This document shows, piece by piece, positions 21,774 through 33,486 of a DNA stretch of 63,610 nt (the first letter of the stretch is position 1; every line of letters begins with the position of its first letter). The translations under genes were made by a program, and so were the position numbers. The stretch comes from Saccoglossus kowalevskii (lineage: Eukaryota > Hemichordata > Enteropneusta > Harrimaniidae), in assembly GCF_000003605.2 (NCBI RefSeq), contig NW_003132850.1:76906-140515 (forward strand), in the 5' to 3' direction. The notes beneath the pieces were generated by a model, which was given only the letters and a program-made list of their open reading frames with translations, was not told the origin of the DNA and did no database searches.

Positions 21774-24700
21774 GTAAGTTTTGACCCTTGTGTATCATAT
21801 ATGTTTTCTTTAGAATGCATCCCCGGAAAATATAATATTTTAGGCGTATAGTTAATACGAAATATTGTATGCTATATTATTAATGATTTCATCGCGAGAT
21901 CTACGGGAAATAATGCTGATAATAATAGCGATGAACCCAATGTGACGTCGTAAATCAATTTGATCACCATGCTGGTTCTAAATATAATTGTTTGAATTGA
22001 CACGCGAGATGGTTTCGTTTCAGGTCGGCGGAATTAGTTCAAATGTATGCAAATATTCAATAAATACATGCACATTTCTCGAACATTTGTGGGCGAAACT
22101 GTTTACGCTGTAACATATACATCCGAAGCTGTATAATAATATTGTTCTTTCACAGTCGACTGCCCGGTATTCATAATTCATTAGCTATAATTATCGCATG
22201 TTGCCTAGGTCATATGATATCAACACAGTAATGAAACTACCAGCAAATATCTTTCTCGTCAGTTTAGGCCACTAGATTAAACTATTTGTTCATACACATG
22301 ATACACCAACTTATTTTCTTTGAAATGGAAGGTGAGACTAGGTGTTGTTCGTGCATTGACGACAATTGCATTCCAGGTACGCGTATAACTTGTAAAGCTA
22401 CTTCAACTGTGGACAAATGTTGAATGTTGCTGATTCAAGGTCGATTTACTTAGAAAATTAATTGAACTCAAAATAGCTCCGAGCAAAATGCAAATTTATG
22501 TAAGAATATTCCCGAGCTGACAGTCAGTGCAGAGCCTCCTTTTCTAGAGCTGACTGGAACAAATTGAAAACCCATTGTTTAACTCTAAAACAACATTAAT
22601 TGCTTTATAAAAACAACTAACTAAAAAAATAAATAAAAAAAACATGAATGCTCGTACGTGTATGCATTGTTAATGATATCGTAGTATAAAGGTTTCTGCT
22701 GACCTATTTCAAAGTGTCGATTTCCCAAAATTGCTGGCTGTAAATATTTGATGTGTTACGTTGCTTTACCACTGTAAACAGCTGACAACTTGCGTTATAG
22801 CTAGCACTATTTTAATGTAAACAATTATTTCCCAATAATAAAAAAGAATTATTGTGGATCGCGCTGCAATAAAAATGCGTGCTTCGCCGACATAACAGAA
22901 CTATGCGTCCATCATGATGCAAAATCGGGATCAGAAGTCAAAATACGTGTCAGTTAAATTCACGTAAAAATACTCATGAACGTATTTGCGTAGAGTTCAC
23001 GAGCCGAAAATATTTGCTATGTCACGTAAAACGTAAAACATCGGAAGACTTTTATTACAACATCTTACTGTGATTTGAATAAAATCAATTATTTCCAAAT
23101 AAAAACGAACTTTAGTGGATCGCACTGAAATAAAAACTCATACTTTGACGACAAAACGGAACTGCTAAATCTTAGTTAGAAGTTCAATTACCTGTCAATG
23201 ACTTTCTCCAAGTAACGCAATAATGACCACATTTGTCGATGTGCAGGTGCGTTATACACACACACATATGAAAGAACAGAAAACTAGAATTGCAGACAAC
23301 TAGAAACTTTATGCAAGATAAGTTTGTTTATGTGTTCAAAATGAATATTATAGTTGAATGCTGTTTTCTTACTATAAAAGGGTAAACCCGTTGACAACGC
23401 GTCAAGTAAGTTCAGTAAATCAAAAACAAAATTGCGCCCGTAAATAAATTCTCATCGGGGCAGTAAAAAGTCTTCCTGGTAGTGCTAAAGAATTGATACT
23501 GCAGGATGTTATTCTTAGAGACATGGAATCACTAGCATTGTAAACTACATTCAAAGTATATGCATGAAAACAAAAATAATGGCACGAAAATTTGAATGGC
23601 AATGAATCGGCGAGAGGCTATCTTTATTTTGAACGGAAAAAGTGAATGCCTAAATATCTTACGTATACTGTATATAATATAATAATACAAGCACAATAAA
23701 CAGATCCAGCAACTACAACTAGGTTTGAGCTATTCAATAAATGAAAAAAAAAACATCGGTCTTTCTGAAAAACACATGACGAATAGAAGGGGCCAACCGG
23801 TCAAGGTTGTTAGAAGTGTTCTAAGTTGCGATCCCTGACAGAGTACCTCAAATTTAAGTGTGATATTCACGAACAATAATGTCAATACTCAACTATAGAA
23901 AGACCTGACGTCTAAAGAATTGTGTTGAGCTTCTAAATTTATATAAAGTATAAAAATGTCTTTTTCGGTTGTAAAAACTGGAATATGCAGGGAATAATGA
24001 ATCGTTTGTTTCAACGGAATGCTCTGCTATCAGGAGACTATGCTTTGCGGAAAGCCATACCCCGGGCTGTCCGAGCAATGATGGTAATTCATACCTTAGA
24101 CAATAGCCGTTTTCAGACCGGAGATAGAGGGACTGTGAAATCAGTAATCACTGATAGCAAATTCAATAATTCTCAATATTTACCGAGATTTCGTTCATAT
24201 TAAACTCACTTTTCACATACACACTTCAACAGACTATCAAGAATTAACCGGAATAATAAAATTAATTAGATTAACAGTCTTTAATATTCATAAACATTCA
24301 TAACATCGTAACTACGCAACTTTGATAAAACGCTGAATCGTCGGTACGCAGTTTGCAAAGAAATTACCATTGCGTCCGCATTCTGCAAATATTCACATAT
24401 ATAATTATAGTAACAATGGGATTATATAACGCCGTAAATTGTAACATCGTGACTATGCAAATTTGAAATTTTGATAAAACGCTGGATCAGCGGTAAACAG
24501 TACGCAGTATAACATATACCATTATGCCCGCAACTTACAAATATTCTCAGGTACAATTATAGTAATAATTGGATTATATAACGCCGTAATTCATAACATC
24601 ATATCTACGCAACGATTCATTTTTTTCAAACACAGTTTGGCAGTTACATTTTTTTTAGTTGAACCTGCTCGCATTCGGACAGAAGAAAATAAGTTTCCGG

Positions 24701-27700
24701 ATGACCTAATTGAAAGCTAATTAGTGCAATCGGCGGAGCTCCACGGAACCAAAACGTTAAAAACAGATTTCGCGAACTTCTTTGTGTGGTGCGGTCAACC
24801 CTGGGGGCAGCCATATTTGTTATTATTATTAGAGGACGCTTACTCGCGTAATCTTTCCATATTTGGAATGCGCGTTTCCTAATATGGTAGGATGGAAATA
24901 CCCAGTGTAATAACGCGAACTGACGACACGCTTACAGTGACAGATGTATACTAATAGAATATACACGATGCTGTGGTTACTATTCACCAATATTCAATAT
25001 TAAGTCACGAGATATGTACAGTTTTACAATCAGGATCAATGAATATCAAATACCCACGAACACATCTAAATTTTTACAGTAATTTAAAATCTAAATATAA
25101 CAAAATAAATGTAGGTTAAGTACTAGAATCTCTGGGAATTAGACATGCACATAATTAGTGAAATCACATGACCAGATAATACTAGTCATAATTAAATAAC
25201 GTTGATGCTTGACCAGCTAACAAGTAAATATTTTCATTCGTATTATCATAATAAGCTAGCAGTAAATGCGTATATATTACAGACTAGCACATTTGAATTC
25301 CTAAAATTCTATGTTTACTAAAAAATGTATACTAGAAAACAGATATTATGGCTTAGGATTATTATTTTAAAAATAATAAATATAGCTGCAAGCAGGAATG
25401 AATGACAGATTGTTAAACCACGTCGATATGAACATGTTGACATTTAATATGGATGTTTTGATGTTTGTTTGTTTTTCCCAGCTACTTCTTTCATTCAGTA
25501 TAGACCAAAACGTGGTTACAATTACCAGGCACAACTGGGTTGCTAAGCAACCATTGGTTGTCTAGCAACAGATAAAGCAATGTAACGCCTTCTAACTATC
25601 CCATTACACTGTCAGATTCATGCTCCACAAAATATATTTGGTTGATTATTTAATTTCGTTTTAGCCATAACGCTCAATGACGAATGCAACTTTTTGTTAA
25701 ACAACTGTTATACCTAACCCAAATGGTTTAAGCCATGTGCACAATATCACACGTTCATCTGGGAATTTGGTATGTGCATAAAAGTTTATTTTCCGTTCAC
25801 TACGAAATCTTGCATGGAGCGTGAAATAGGAGGGCTAACGTATGTTGCAAAAGCAAGTGATTTGATTTTGAACCTGAATTTACATGCTGACATCGTTTGT
25901 AACATATAGCAAACATGTTCCATAGATTTGTTTGCTCGAAGTTGAATTTGAATTGGAATTCTCTGCTGACATAATCGACAGACTGGAAAATATGAGAACT
26001 TTTACACGAATATTACCGATCACACACGAATATTACAGAAAATTATTTTTATGAATTATGACAGAAGAAGCTGAATTACAAACTATGTAGTGTGTTCAAC
26101 AACTCATGTATGAACAATAACTACAATAAATATGATTTTACTTACTTTGTTTTCATAAAAACAAATGAATTTCACAATGTCTAAAACATATTGTTTTATT
26201 ACTGTTCGGTTCAGATGTATACGCGTTATGTTTTCTCTTTACTACAGGACCACCAGTGATTGTAACGACAAGCATCCATATTAATAACTTCTATTCATCC
26301 ACAGATAAAGGAATGGTGAGTATCAGTATAATATAAATATAAATATCATTGTTTTAGAATATACAGTATGCGTTTGTTGAAGCCGAAATGTACAAGCATG
26401 AATATTCAAACGTCAATAAGTAAAATTCCAACGACGGTACTACTTTGTCTTTTTCCTAGGATTATACAACTACAATATTTCTGCGCACACGTTGGAACGA
26501 TCCTAGATTACAATATAATGGTGCTCCAAACCACACAATAACATTACATTCGGATGGAGTAAAAGAAGTCTGGGTACCACCGCTCTTTTACCCAGATGAG
26601 AAGTCTGGACACTTCCATAAACTGACTACGGAGAATATTCTGCTAAGGATTTACCCTGATGGAACTGTTCTGCATAGCGCAAGGTAGGATTCCGGTAACT
26701 TAGTATATATGCAATGTGTGTATAATTCCCCATTTCCTGTTATCTTACATCCCACACTCATACTGTACTGCGATTCGTCAAATCTATATCACGCGTCGTT
26801 GTATATATCTCTTTAGTAGGAGCACGCTGTGCACTGCGAGATCTCGCGTTATAATTGAAAACATACAGATCATTTCCCAATTCATATATTTAATATCAAT
26901 TAATGTCAAAATCAATTATAAAAAAAAACAATATTATTATTTACAATTTTAATTGAAATGGGATAGAAAGTATAAAATTAAAAAGCAACACCCTTATTTC
27001 AGATATTGAAAAGGGTGGGTTAAATATGATTGAAATGGACTCTTTTCTAAAGCACAGCAGATTATGTGGGTTAGATGGTTTGTTTCTGGAAGTCAAGCCG
27101 GATGGAAGGATATATTAAAGTGTTTTTTTTTTTTTTAAAAAGTTGTGTTTTGGGGCTACTACGACGAAATCGAATTGAAAATAAAATTCCACCCATTTAC
27201 TATGATATTATGCGGGGATGGTCATCTTTAAATCATACAACATCTGAAATTGATAGAAATATAAAATATATTTTTAAAAATTGTCTATCGTACAATATAT
27301 CTGAAAAGTTCGTAGGCAAGAAAAAAACTACTAAGAATTATATATTTAATTAATTTCTATGGAAACTTTCATGACTGTCAATATTGAAGGGTAAAAGTGA
27401 TCTATTTCATCTTTCTAATATCTGCAATAACTGATGATAGGAGAACATTCATGCTAATACCAATGAGTGGTCTGTTTTCAAAATAAAGTCAAATGGAAAT
27501 CTAAGTATGTTAAAATTACACTGACTAGCAACAAGGTGTATAAACATTGAATAACCAAACATAGCAAAAAATCTCCGACAATTGTATAGGATTAAACAAA
27601 GTGGTTATAATGTGATTTTCAAATTACCTTTCAAGACAACAACTTCCACAGATCTTAGATTCCAATACAAAATTATTTAAAGAGTCCTAACAACTAATGT

Positions 27701-29941
27701 AAAACTGTATAACTGGAAAATAATCAAAAGATTTATCTAACAAAATACGCATATTAAAGTTGGGTCAGGGAAAATAGAAATATTGAATTAGAAAACAAAG
27801 AACTCATATATTAACAGAAATGGGAACCACAAGATAATTGGATAAATATTGGACAAATATAATTAAATGATATACCAGATCGAATTTGTATTTATTCATC
27901 TTTTATTCTTTCCTATCTTTTCTTTTATATTTCTCTCTATTCACTACTATGTAATGCAATCTTCTGTGTGTTGTGTGTTTATATAATTAAAACGAAATTA
28001 AATCAAATTAAAAAAAATATGTTAAAATAAATGTGTTTATTTTGGCAGATTTACGATAAAATTGGGATGCATGATGAAATTAGAACGCTATCCAATGGAT
28101 GAACAGACATGCAATATGGAAATAGAAAGCTGTGAGTATTACACTCCGACAGTTATACTTATTTGTTGATTATATGTTCGTAGACGGCATATGGCAATAT
28201 TAAGTAAATCATATTCAATATATATGGTGGATATTGTAGAACGAAGGGGTAAGATCACCTAATTATCAATTCATTCATATTATGCATATTTTCCAAGTTA
28301 CTTATACAACTGATGACTTGATTCTGCAATGGGCACCAGAGGACGATGATCTTGAAGCTTTGGGAGTGCAGGAGGGAATATCATTACCACAATTTACATT
28401 TAAAGATATGGAGCCAGACAGATCCCGAACAACAAGACACTATGCAACCGGTAATTCGATCATTAGAATATTAGATTGAAATTTACGTTGCGTCATTTCC
28501 ATATGTTATATTATCGTTATGTGAGTGTTACAGTATTGACCAGTACTATAATACGAATTTATAATTTGACATATACATACTTATCTACAGTGTGTTGGAA
28601 ATAAAAAAAGAACATGTGCTTTATTGTTTTACCGCAGGTAATTTCTCGTACCTTATAGCCAAACTCAGATTACGAAGACAGCAAGAGATTTTTATCATGT
28701 CCGCTTATGTTCCAAGCACATTGATTGTCATAGTATCGTGGTTTTCATTTTGGATCAACCCGAACTGTGAACCGGCCCGTGTGTCACTCGTGATGATGGC
28801 ACTGTTGACATTGTGTACACAGATGAATGGAATTCAGGCTAAGGCACCAAACATAGCGCATATGAAGGTAAACTGAACAGTAGAGCAATATATAAATGAA
28901 TTATCTTCTGTGTTCTCTTGTAATCATACGTTTGTTTTTTTTTTTGCGCGTGTGTGTGTGTGTGTTTTATTTTATCTGTAGATTTCTGGCAATTCAAGTC
29001 ACTACAACATCGCTGACTTCTAAAACATCTAGATTTACCATATTATGGTCACTACTGTGCTTTTTGTTTTCTACTTATCAAAATCTAAATTTTTATTTCA
29101 GGCTTCGGATGTGTGGATGTCATCATGTCTCGTCTTCGTATTCGCAGCCCTAGTAGAATACGCCGCTGTTAACTTTATTAGTTTGAAGATTAAAATGCAA
29201 AATCAAAATGAACAATCACTAGAAATGGTATGTTTAACTGGAGACAGTTTTGTAAATCATCATCACCTACTAGGTTATTGAAATATCTGTTGATGTTTCG
29301 AACAGCATGATTCGTTTTTTAAATATTATTTTTTTAATGATATTACATGAATGTGAAATGTGCATAACCCCTACTTGTTCACCAACACATACACTTAGTG
29401 TGAAAAATATCTCTTGTCTTAATAATTTGGTTCTCTCTTCATACGCAATAGTATATTTCAGTATGTTAAAAAACTGTTTGGATCATTACATAATCTCAAC
29501 AACTAAAATTATCAGTCAATTATTCGTTCGGTTACACAAACTGAAGGTTTAATTCTTCGTGTGAAATTTTGCGTGCAATATACTGCTCATTTGTTAGTAT
29601 TTTTCTATAATTTTATTGATATATTTTTGAAACAAATGAGCATACTTCTTCTGTGACGACAGATTTCGATCAAAATTATAGAAAAAATAAGGTAAACGTA
29701 TTGTGAGTTTTCTATGTTTTGAGTGACAAACGCTTATTTATTTGATTTTCTGTAGGTAAACCGAGCAGTAAGCAAAAACCCTAGCACCGAATCGGATTTT
29801 GAAACCTCTGTGAGCAAATCCAATCAGTATGATGTTATATGTCACGTAAGACCACAACGTATTGATTATTACAGTCGAATTGTATTTCCTATCACATTTA
29901 TGGTGTTTAATGTGTTTTATTGGTTGATCTATCTGTGTTAG
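21682..29941 (+). CDS. Gene B: GlyR/GABA-like Cys-loop channel subunit (exons 2-9)
   Basis: Eight joined exons give 387 codons plus stop, nearly the whole subunit; only the signal peptide exon is uncertain. It is the close paralogue of gene A, with identical sizes for exons 3 to 7. In order: glycosylation site [20 protein letters not shown] loop D, Cys-loop C-x13-C ([15 protein letters not shown]), ESFTYTTDD loop B, HYATG loop C, TM1, PAR motif and TM2, TM3, short cytoplasmic loop, TM4. Predicted anion channel subunit. It lacks the second loop-C disulfide, has Gln at 19', and its TM2-TM3 linker reads [10 protein letters not shown], losing the Lys conserved at 24'. The altered linker suggests unusual gating or a role only in heteromers; that is inference. 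Confidence 0.9.
23444..24740. repeat. Segmental duplication, copy 2
   Basis: Collinear with 17229-18425, with internal expansion near 24300-24620 where the CGCTGRATC and AACATCRT blocks recur. Its end at CGGCGGAGCTCC joins directly to the dispersed repeat shared with 6316-6545. Confidence 0.88.
24750..24965 (+). repeat. Dispersed repeat related to 6316-6545
   Basis: Shares GCGAA(A/C)TTCTTTGTG, GGACRCTTAC and TGACGACACGCT blocks with 6316-6545 in the same order. Confidence 0.65.
25539..25569. promoter_or_regulatory. Two tandem RFX X-box-like motifs
   Basis: GTTGCTAAGCAAC at 25539-25551 and GTTGTCTAGCAAC at 25557-25569 both fit the imperfect-palindrome X-box (GTNRYY-N-RRYAAC type) bound by RFX factors, five bases apart. 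They lie in gene B intron 2 about 680 bases before exon 3. Confidence 0.5.
26248..26315 (+). CDS. Gene B exon 3: first beta strand
   Basis: 68 bases, acceptor TTTACTACAG, donor GTGAGT. It reads [15 protein letters not shown] ending DKGM. Confidence 0.95.
26460..26683 (+). CDS. Gene B exon 4: loops D, A and E
   Basis: 224 bases, acceptor TTTTTCCTAG, donor GTAGGA. It reads [17 protein letters not shown], then [18 protein letters not shown], then [18 protein letters not shown] is a possible glycosylation site. Confidence 0.95.
26970..28018 (+). mobile_element. LINE (non-LTR retrotransposon) 3' remnant
   Basis: Broken frames read [32 protein letters not shown] and [11 protein letters not shown], the usual C-terminal sequence after the reverse transcriptase of many LINEs. 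Frameshifts and stops are frequent and the 5' part is absent. The 3' end is A-rich (AAATCAAATTAAAAAAAAT). It lies in gene B intron 4 in the gene's direction. Confidence 0.6.
28049..28131 (+). CDS. Gene B exon 5: Cys-loop
   Basis: 83 bases, acceptor TTTTGGCAG, donor GTGAGT. It encodes FTIKLG, then [15 protein letters not shown], then NMEIES. Confidence 0.95.
28298..28450 (+). CDS. Gene B exon 6: loops B and C
   Basis: 153 bases, acceptor TTTTCCAAG, donor GTAATT. It reads [20 protein letters not shown] and ends RTTRHYAT of loop C. Arg stands where glycine receptors have the first Cys of the second disulfide. Confidence 0.94.
28638..28867 (+). CDS. Gene B exon 7: TM1 and TM2 pore
   Basis: 230 bases, acceptor TTTTACCGCAG, donor GTAAAC. 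It reads [21 protein letters not shown]1 ([17 protein letters not shown]), then [20 protein letters not shown] and [12 protein letters not shown]. Position 6' is Met where gene A has Thr; 9' Leu is kept. Confidence 0.95.
29102..29227 (+). CDS. Gene B exon 8: TM3
   Basis: 126 bases, phase 0 at both ends, acceptor TTTTATTTCAG, donor GTATGT. It reads [20 protein letters not shown]. It is 12 codons shorter than the equivalent exons of A and C, in the cytoplasmic loop. Confidence 0.94.
29756..29941 (+). CDS. Gene B exon 9: cytoplasmic loop and TM4
   Basis: Acceptor GATTTTCTGTAG. A Ser-rich loop ([18 protein letters not shown]) leads to [20 protein letters not shown] and YWLIYLC, then TAG. The Ser-rich segment could be a phosphorylation target. 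Confidence 0.94.
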   Translation, partial: VNRAVSKNPSTESDFETSVSKSNQYDVICHVRPQRIDYYSRIVFPITFMVFNVFYWLIYLC

Positions 29942-30090
29942 ATGCAATTATATCAACCACGTGATGTCTTAACACCAATCACAAACACCCTCTGTACGTA
30001 ATGTATGTTGATATTGTAGTAAACAATGTAACTCGATGGCACTAGTACTCATGAATTCAGAAAAAACTAAATTGTATAAATCACCGTCGG

Positions 30091-30255
30091 TTAAAGCGGA
30101 AGGGCCGTCACCTGCGCACGCGCGGGAATTGAGTCCCAAGCGACGATAACAACTCACGCTAAAAACGCAAAGGTTCATGGGTAGACGCTTGCTTGTCAAC
30201 AATGACTCGCTATGGCCATCTGACGCATGCGCAGGTGACGACTCTACCGCTTTAA
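30091..30255. mobile_element. MITE with TTAA flanks, copy 1
   Basis: Terminal inverted repeats of about 30 bases: TTAAAGCGGAAGGGCCGTCA on the left and the complement of TTAAAGCGGTAGAGTCGTCA on the right, continuing CCTGCGCA. TTAA at both ends is the target duplication typical of piggyBac-type transposases. 165 bases, no coding capacity. It is the inverted relative of 45386-45534. Confidence 0.85.
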
Positions 30256-30539
30256 TTTCAACGTGTTTAATATATCTTGAAATGTTCCTACTACTTTAGA
30301 GCCAACTTGGACTGTCTCCAGTATAACGTCATTGCGAGTGCACGCTAAAAGAATTCAATGATTAATTATGATAAGGTTTTATTGTTCTTGGCATTCTCCT
30401 GTATTAAGCAACTCATAGTTCTTTTGGGATGAAAAATGGATTCACATAATGTAAATGTACACGAATGATGTAAATGTAAATAGCGCCGCAAATAATATCT
30501 TGTTCAGTATGCCTAGAATGTAAAATCCACGTCTCAGTA

Positions 30540-32160
30540 GGTTATCATATCAAGGTATCAGACTAGGGTATGATATCAAGGTATCAAAATAGGGTATCAT
30601 ATCAATGTATCAGACTAGGGTATGATATCAAGGTATCAAAATAGGGTATCATATCAATGTATCAGACTAGGGTATGATATCAAGGTATCAAAATAGGGTA
30701 TCATATCAATGTATTAGTGTAGGGTATCATATCAAGGTATCAGACTAGGGTATGATATCAAGGTATCAAAATAGGGTATCATATCAATGTATTAGTGTAG
30801 GGTATCATATCAAGGTATCAGACTAGGGTATGATATCAAGGTATTAGAGTAGGATATTATATCAAGGTATAAAATTAGGCTATCATATCAAGGTATCAAA
30901 GTAGGTACCGTATCAAGGTATCGCAGTTGGATACCATATCATATCAATGGTATCATATCAAAGTATCAGATGAGGTTATCACATCAAGGTATCAGGGTAG
31001 GTATTTTAATCAAGTATCACAGTAGGCATTCACATCAAGGTATCAGAGTAGAGTATCAAATCAAGGTCAGAGTAGGGTATTAAATCAAGGTCAGAGTAGG
31101 GTATCATATCAAGGTATCAAAATAGGGCATCACATCAAAGTATCAGAGTAAGATATAATTGTAAGGTGTCAGAGTAGCCTATGATATCAAAGTATTATAG
31201 TAGGGTATCATATCAAGGTATCAAAATCGGGTATCCTATCAAGGTATTGAAATAGGATATCATATCAAGGTATCAAAGTAGGGCATCATATCAAGGTATC
31301 AAAGTGGTTTATCGAATCAAGATCTCAAATTGGGGTATCATAACAAGGTATTAGAGTAGTGTATCATATCAAGGTATCAGAGTAGTGTATCATATCAAGG
31401 TATCGGAGAATGGTATTATTATCATGGTTCCAAAGTATAGTATCATATCATATCAAGATCAGAGTATGGTATCAAATCAAGGTCAGAGTAAGGTATCGTA
31501 TCAAGGTATCAAATCAGGTTATCATATCGAGTTATCAGAACAGGTTATAACATCTTGTTATCAGAGTAGGTTAGCACATCAGAGTATCAGAGTATATTAT
31601 TATATCAAGGTATCAATGTAGGATATCATATCAAAGTATCAAAGTAGGGTATCATATCAAGGTCAGAGTAGGGTGTCATATCAAGGTATCAAAGTAGGGT
31701 ATCATATCAAGGTCAGAGTAGGGTATCATATCAAGGTATCAAATCAGGTTATCATATCGAGTTATCAGAACAGGTTATAACATCATGTTATCAGAGTAGG
31801 TTAGCACATCAGAGTATCAGAGTATATTATTATATCAAGGTATCAATGTAGGATATCATATCAAAGTATCAAAGTAGGGTATCATATCAAGGTCAGAGTA
31901 GGGTATCATATCAAGGTATCAAAGTAGGGTATCATATCAAGGTCAGAGTAGGGTATCATATCAAGGTATCAAAGTAGGGTTCTATGTCAAGGTATCAAAA
32001 TAGGATATCAAACCAAGGTCAGAGTAGGGTATCATATCAAGGTAGTAAAGTCGGATATCAAATCAAGGTATCAAAGTTGGGTATTAAATCAAGGTCAAAG
32101 TAGGAACCACATCAAGTTATCAGTGTAGGGAATCATATTAACTTATTAGAGTAGGCTACC
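30540..32160. repeat. Minisatellite array on GGTATCATATCAAGGTATCA
   Basis: Dozens of variant units of about 25 bases (GGTATCATATCAAGGTATCA plus GAGTA-type spacer). Higher order is visible: a dimer of about 52 bases repeats near 30555-30830, and a block of about 230 bases beginning AAATCAGGTTATCATATCGA occurs at about 31509 and again at 31740. It lies between the convergent 3' ends of genes B and C. Confidence 0.93.
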
Positions 32161-32220
32161 AGTGTTGGCATTGGCGTAAGGTTTTTAACCAAGTTATACG
32201 AGTGGAATACCTAAAATGGT

Positions 32221-32394
32221 ATGGTGCCTCATGAGATATCGCAGCAAGTATGGTGCCTCATGAGATATCGCAGCAAGTATGGTGCCTCATGAGATATCGC
32301 AGCAAGTATGGTGCCTCATGAGATATCGCAGCAAGTATGGTGCCTCATGAGATATCGCAGCAAGTATGGTGCCTCATGAGATATCGCAGCAAGT
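32221..32394. repeat. Six exact copies of a 29-base unit
   Basis: Units start at 32221, 32250, 32279, 32308, 32337 and 32366. Each begins ATGGTGCCTCATGAGATATC and ends GCAGCAAGT. All six are identical, so the array is young or homogenised. No spacers. Confidence 0.97.
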
Positions 32395-32522
32395 ATGGTT
32401 TAGTATAGCAGAGTATTGCAGTAGATCATATTAGTAGAGCACTATGACGTCAGAATAGAATATCAAAGTTGGGATACTCAACAGTTATGAGCTATTAACC
32501 ATATTTAATTGCCCGGATAATT

Positions 32523-32908
32523 AGGCCAGACTTTTTTTATTCCTTGTTTCTCGAGTTTTTATAAGGCAATTTTTTTGAGGAGGGCAAAAAAAAATTAATT
32601 CTTTGTTTCCATTAGATTTGTGTGATTCTCAAAGAATTGTAAGTGAGATCATTGATCGGAGAGAAGAAATGAAATAATCTGCGCGAGACTTCGGTACTTT
32701 AATCATGATACTCCTACGAAAATGCAACTTGGGTTTGTTATGCGGCGGGCGGAAAAAAATGAAGATAACATTTTTTTTAGCATTTTTTTGCACTTACAAG
32801 TCGGCTGGCGCGAGAAATTACGCTGAAATAAAATTTTATTTTTATTTCATTTTTGGCTCCTGTTCATTCAGCGGGTTCGCGAAACAAGGGATATAAAAAG
32901 TCTGGCCT
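32523..32908. mobile_element. Foldback-type non-autonomous DNA element
   Basis: Inverted ends: AGGCCAGACTTTTTTTATTC with CTTGTTTC on the left, and the complement of the same on the right (GAAACAAGGGATATAAAAAG, TCTGGCCT). Weaker inverted similarity continues inward (GGCAAAAAAAAATTAAT against its complement). 386 bases, no transposase, no clear target duplication. Confidence 0.6.
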
Positions 32909-33469
32909 TAAAATGTTTGAAGCAAATTCTTTAACTTACAATTCGTGATTTTCAATAACAAACATTTTATTTACAGTACGAATTTCAATGAAGTGCCACT
33001 CATTTTTTCAAGTATTTTATGTAATGCAAAATGACTGTCATTTCGAATATTTCGATGAACTGTAATTATGTAGTGCAAGTGGATTTATGCGCATGCGTGT
33101 ATACGTTTGTGACGACTAAATTATTAATTATTATACTCACGACAAAGTGACATTATATCTATATTACGACACCTCAATCTGTTTTCAATCAAACTCCATA
33201 CACAAGACTACAATTGATTGTTATTACTTATTACAATCCCGTGCAATTATATCACACTTTTATACAACATTGCTGGTTTTGTGACTTAATTTATTGTAAT
33301 TAAAATCAATCTGAATAACCCGTTACTATGGTAAGTTATTTGGATATGATTTTTCAATGAATAATGCTTACAAAAAAACATGTGAAAATTGTGTTCAAAA
33401 TAAAATAAACATAAATATGATTTATATGAAATATCTATTTACAAACATACCCCGGGGAATATAAACCGT

Positions 33470-33486
33470 TGTTGTTGTTGTTGTTT
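33470..33486. repeat. (TTG)n microsatellite
   Basis: Five TTG units in a row. Confidence 0.85.

Larger units (their letters stand above)
21774..26247. other. Gene B intron 2
   Basis: A 4.5 kb intron holding segmental duplication copy 2 (23444-24740), a dispersed repeat (24750-24965) and twin X-box motifs (25539-25569). No additional coding exon was recognised. Confidence 0.7.

Noticed and set aside
31385-31621. 78-codon frame of repeated YHIKVS-type peptide
   Set aside because: Chance frame through the minisatellite.
32221-32394. CRISPR-like array of 29-base repeats
   Set aside because: The repeats are directly adjacent with no spacers, and the window is animal DNA.
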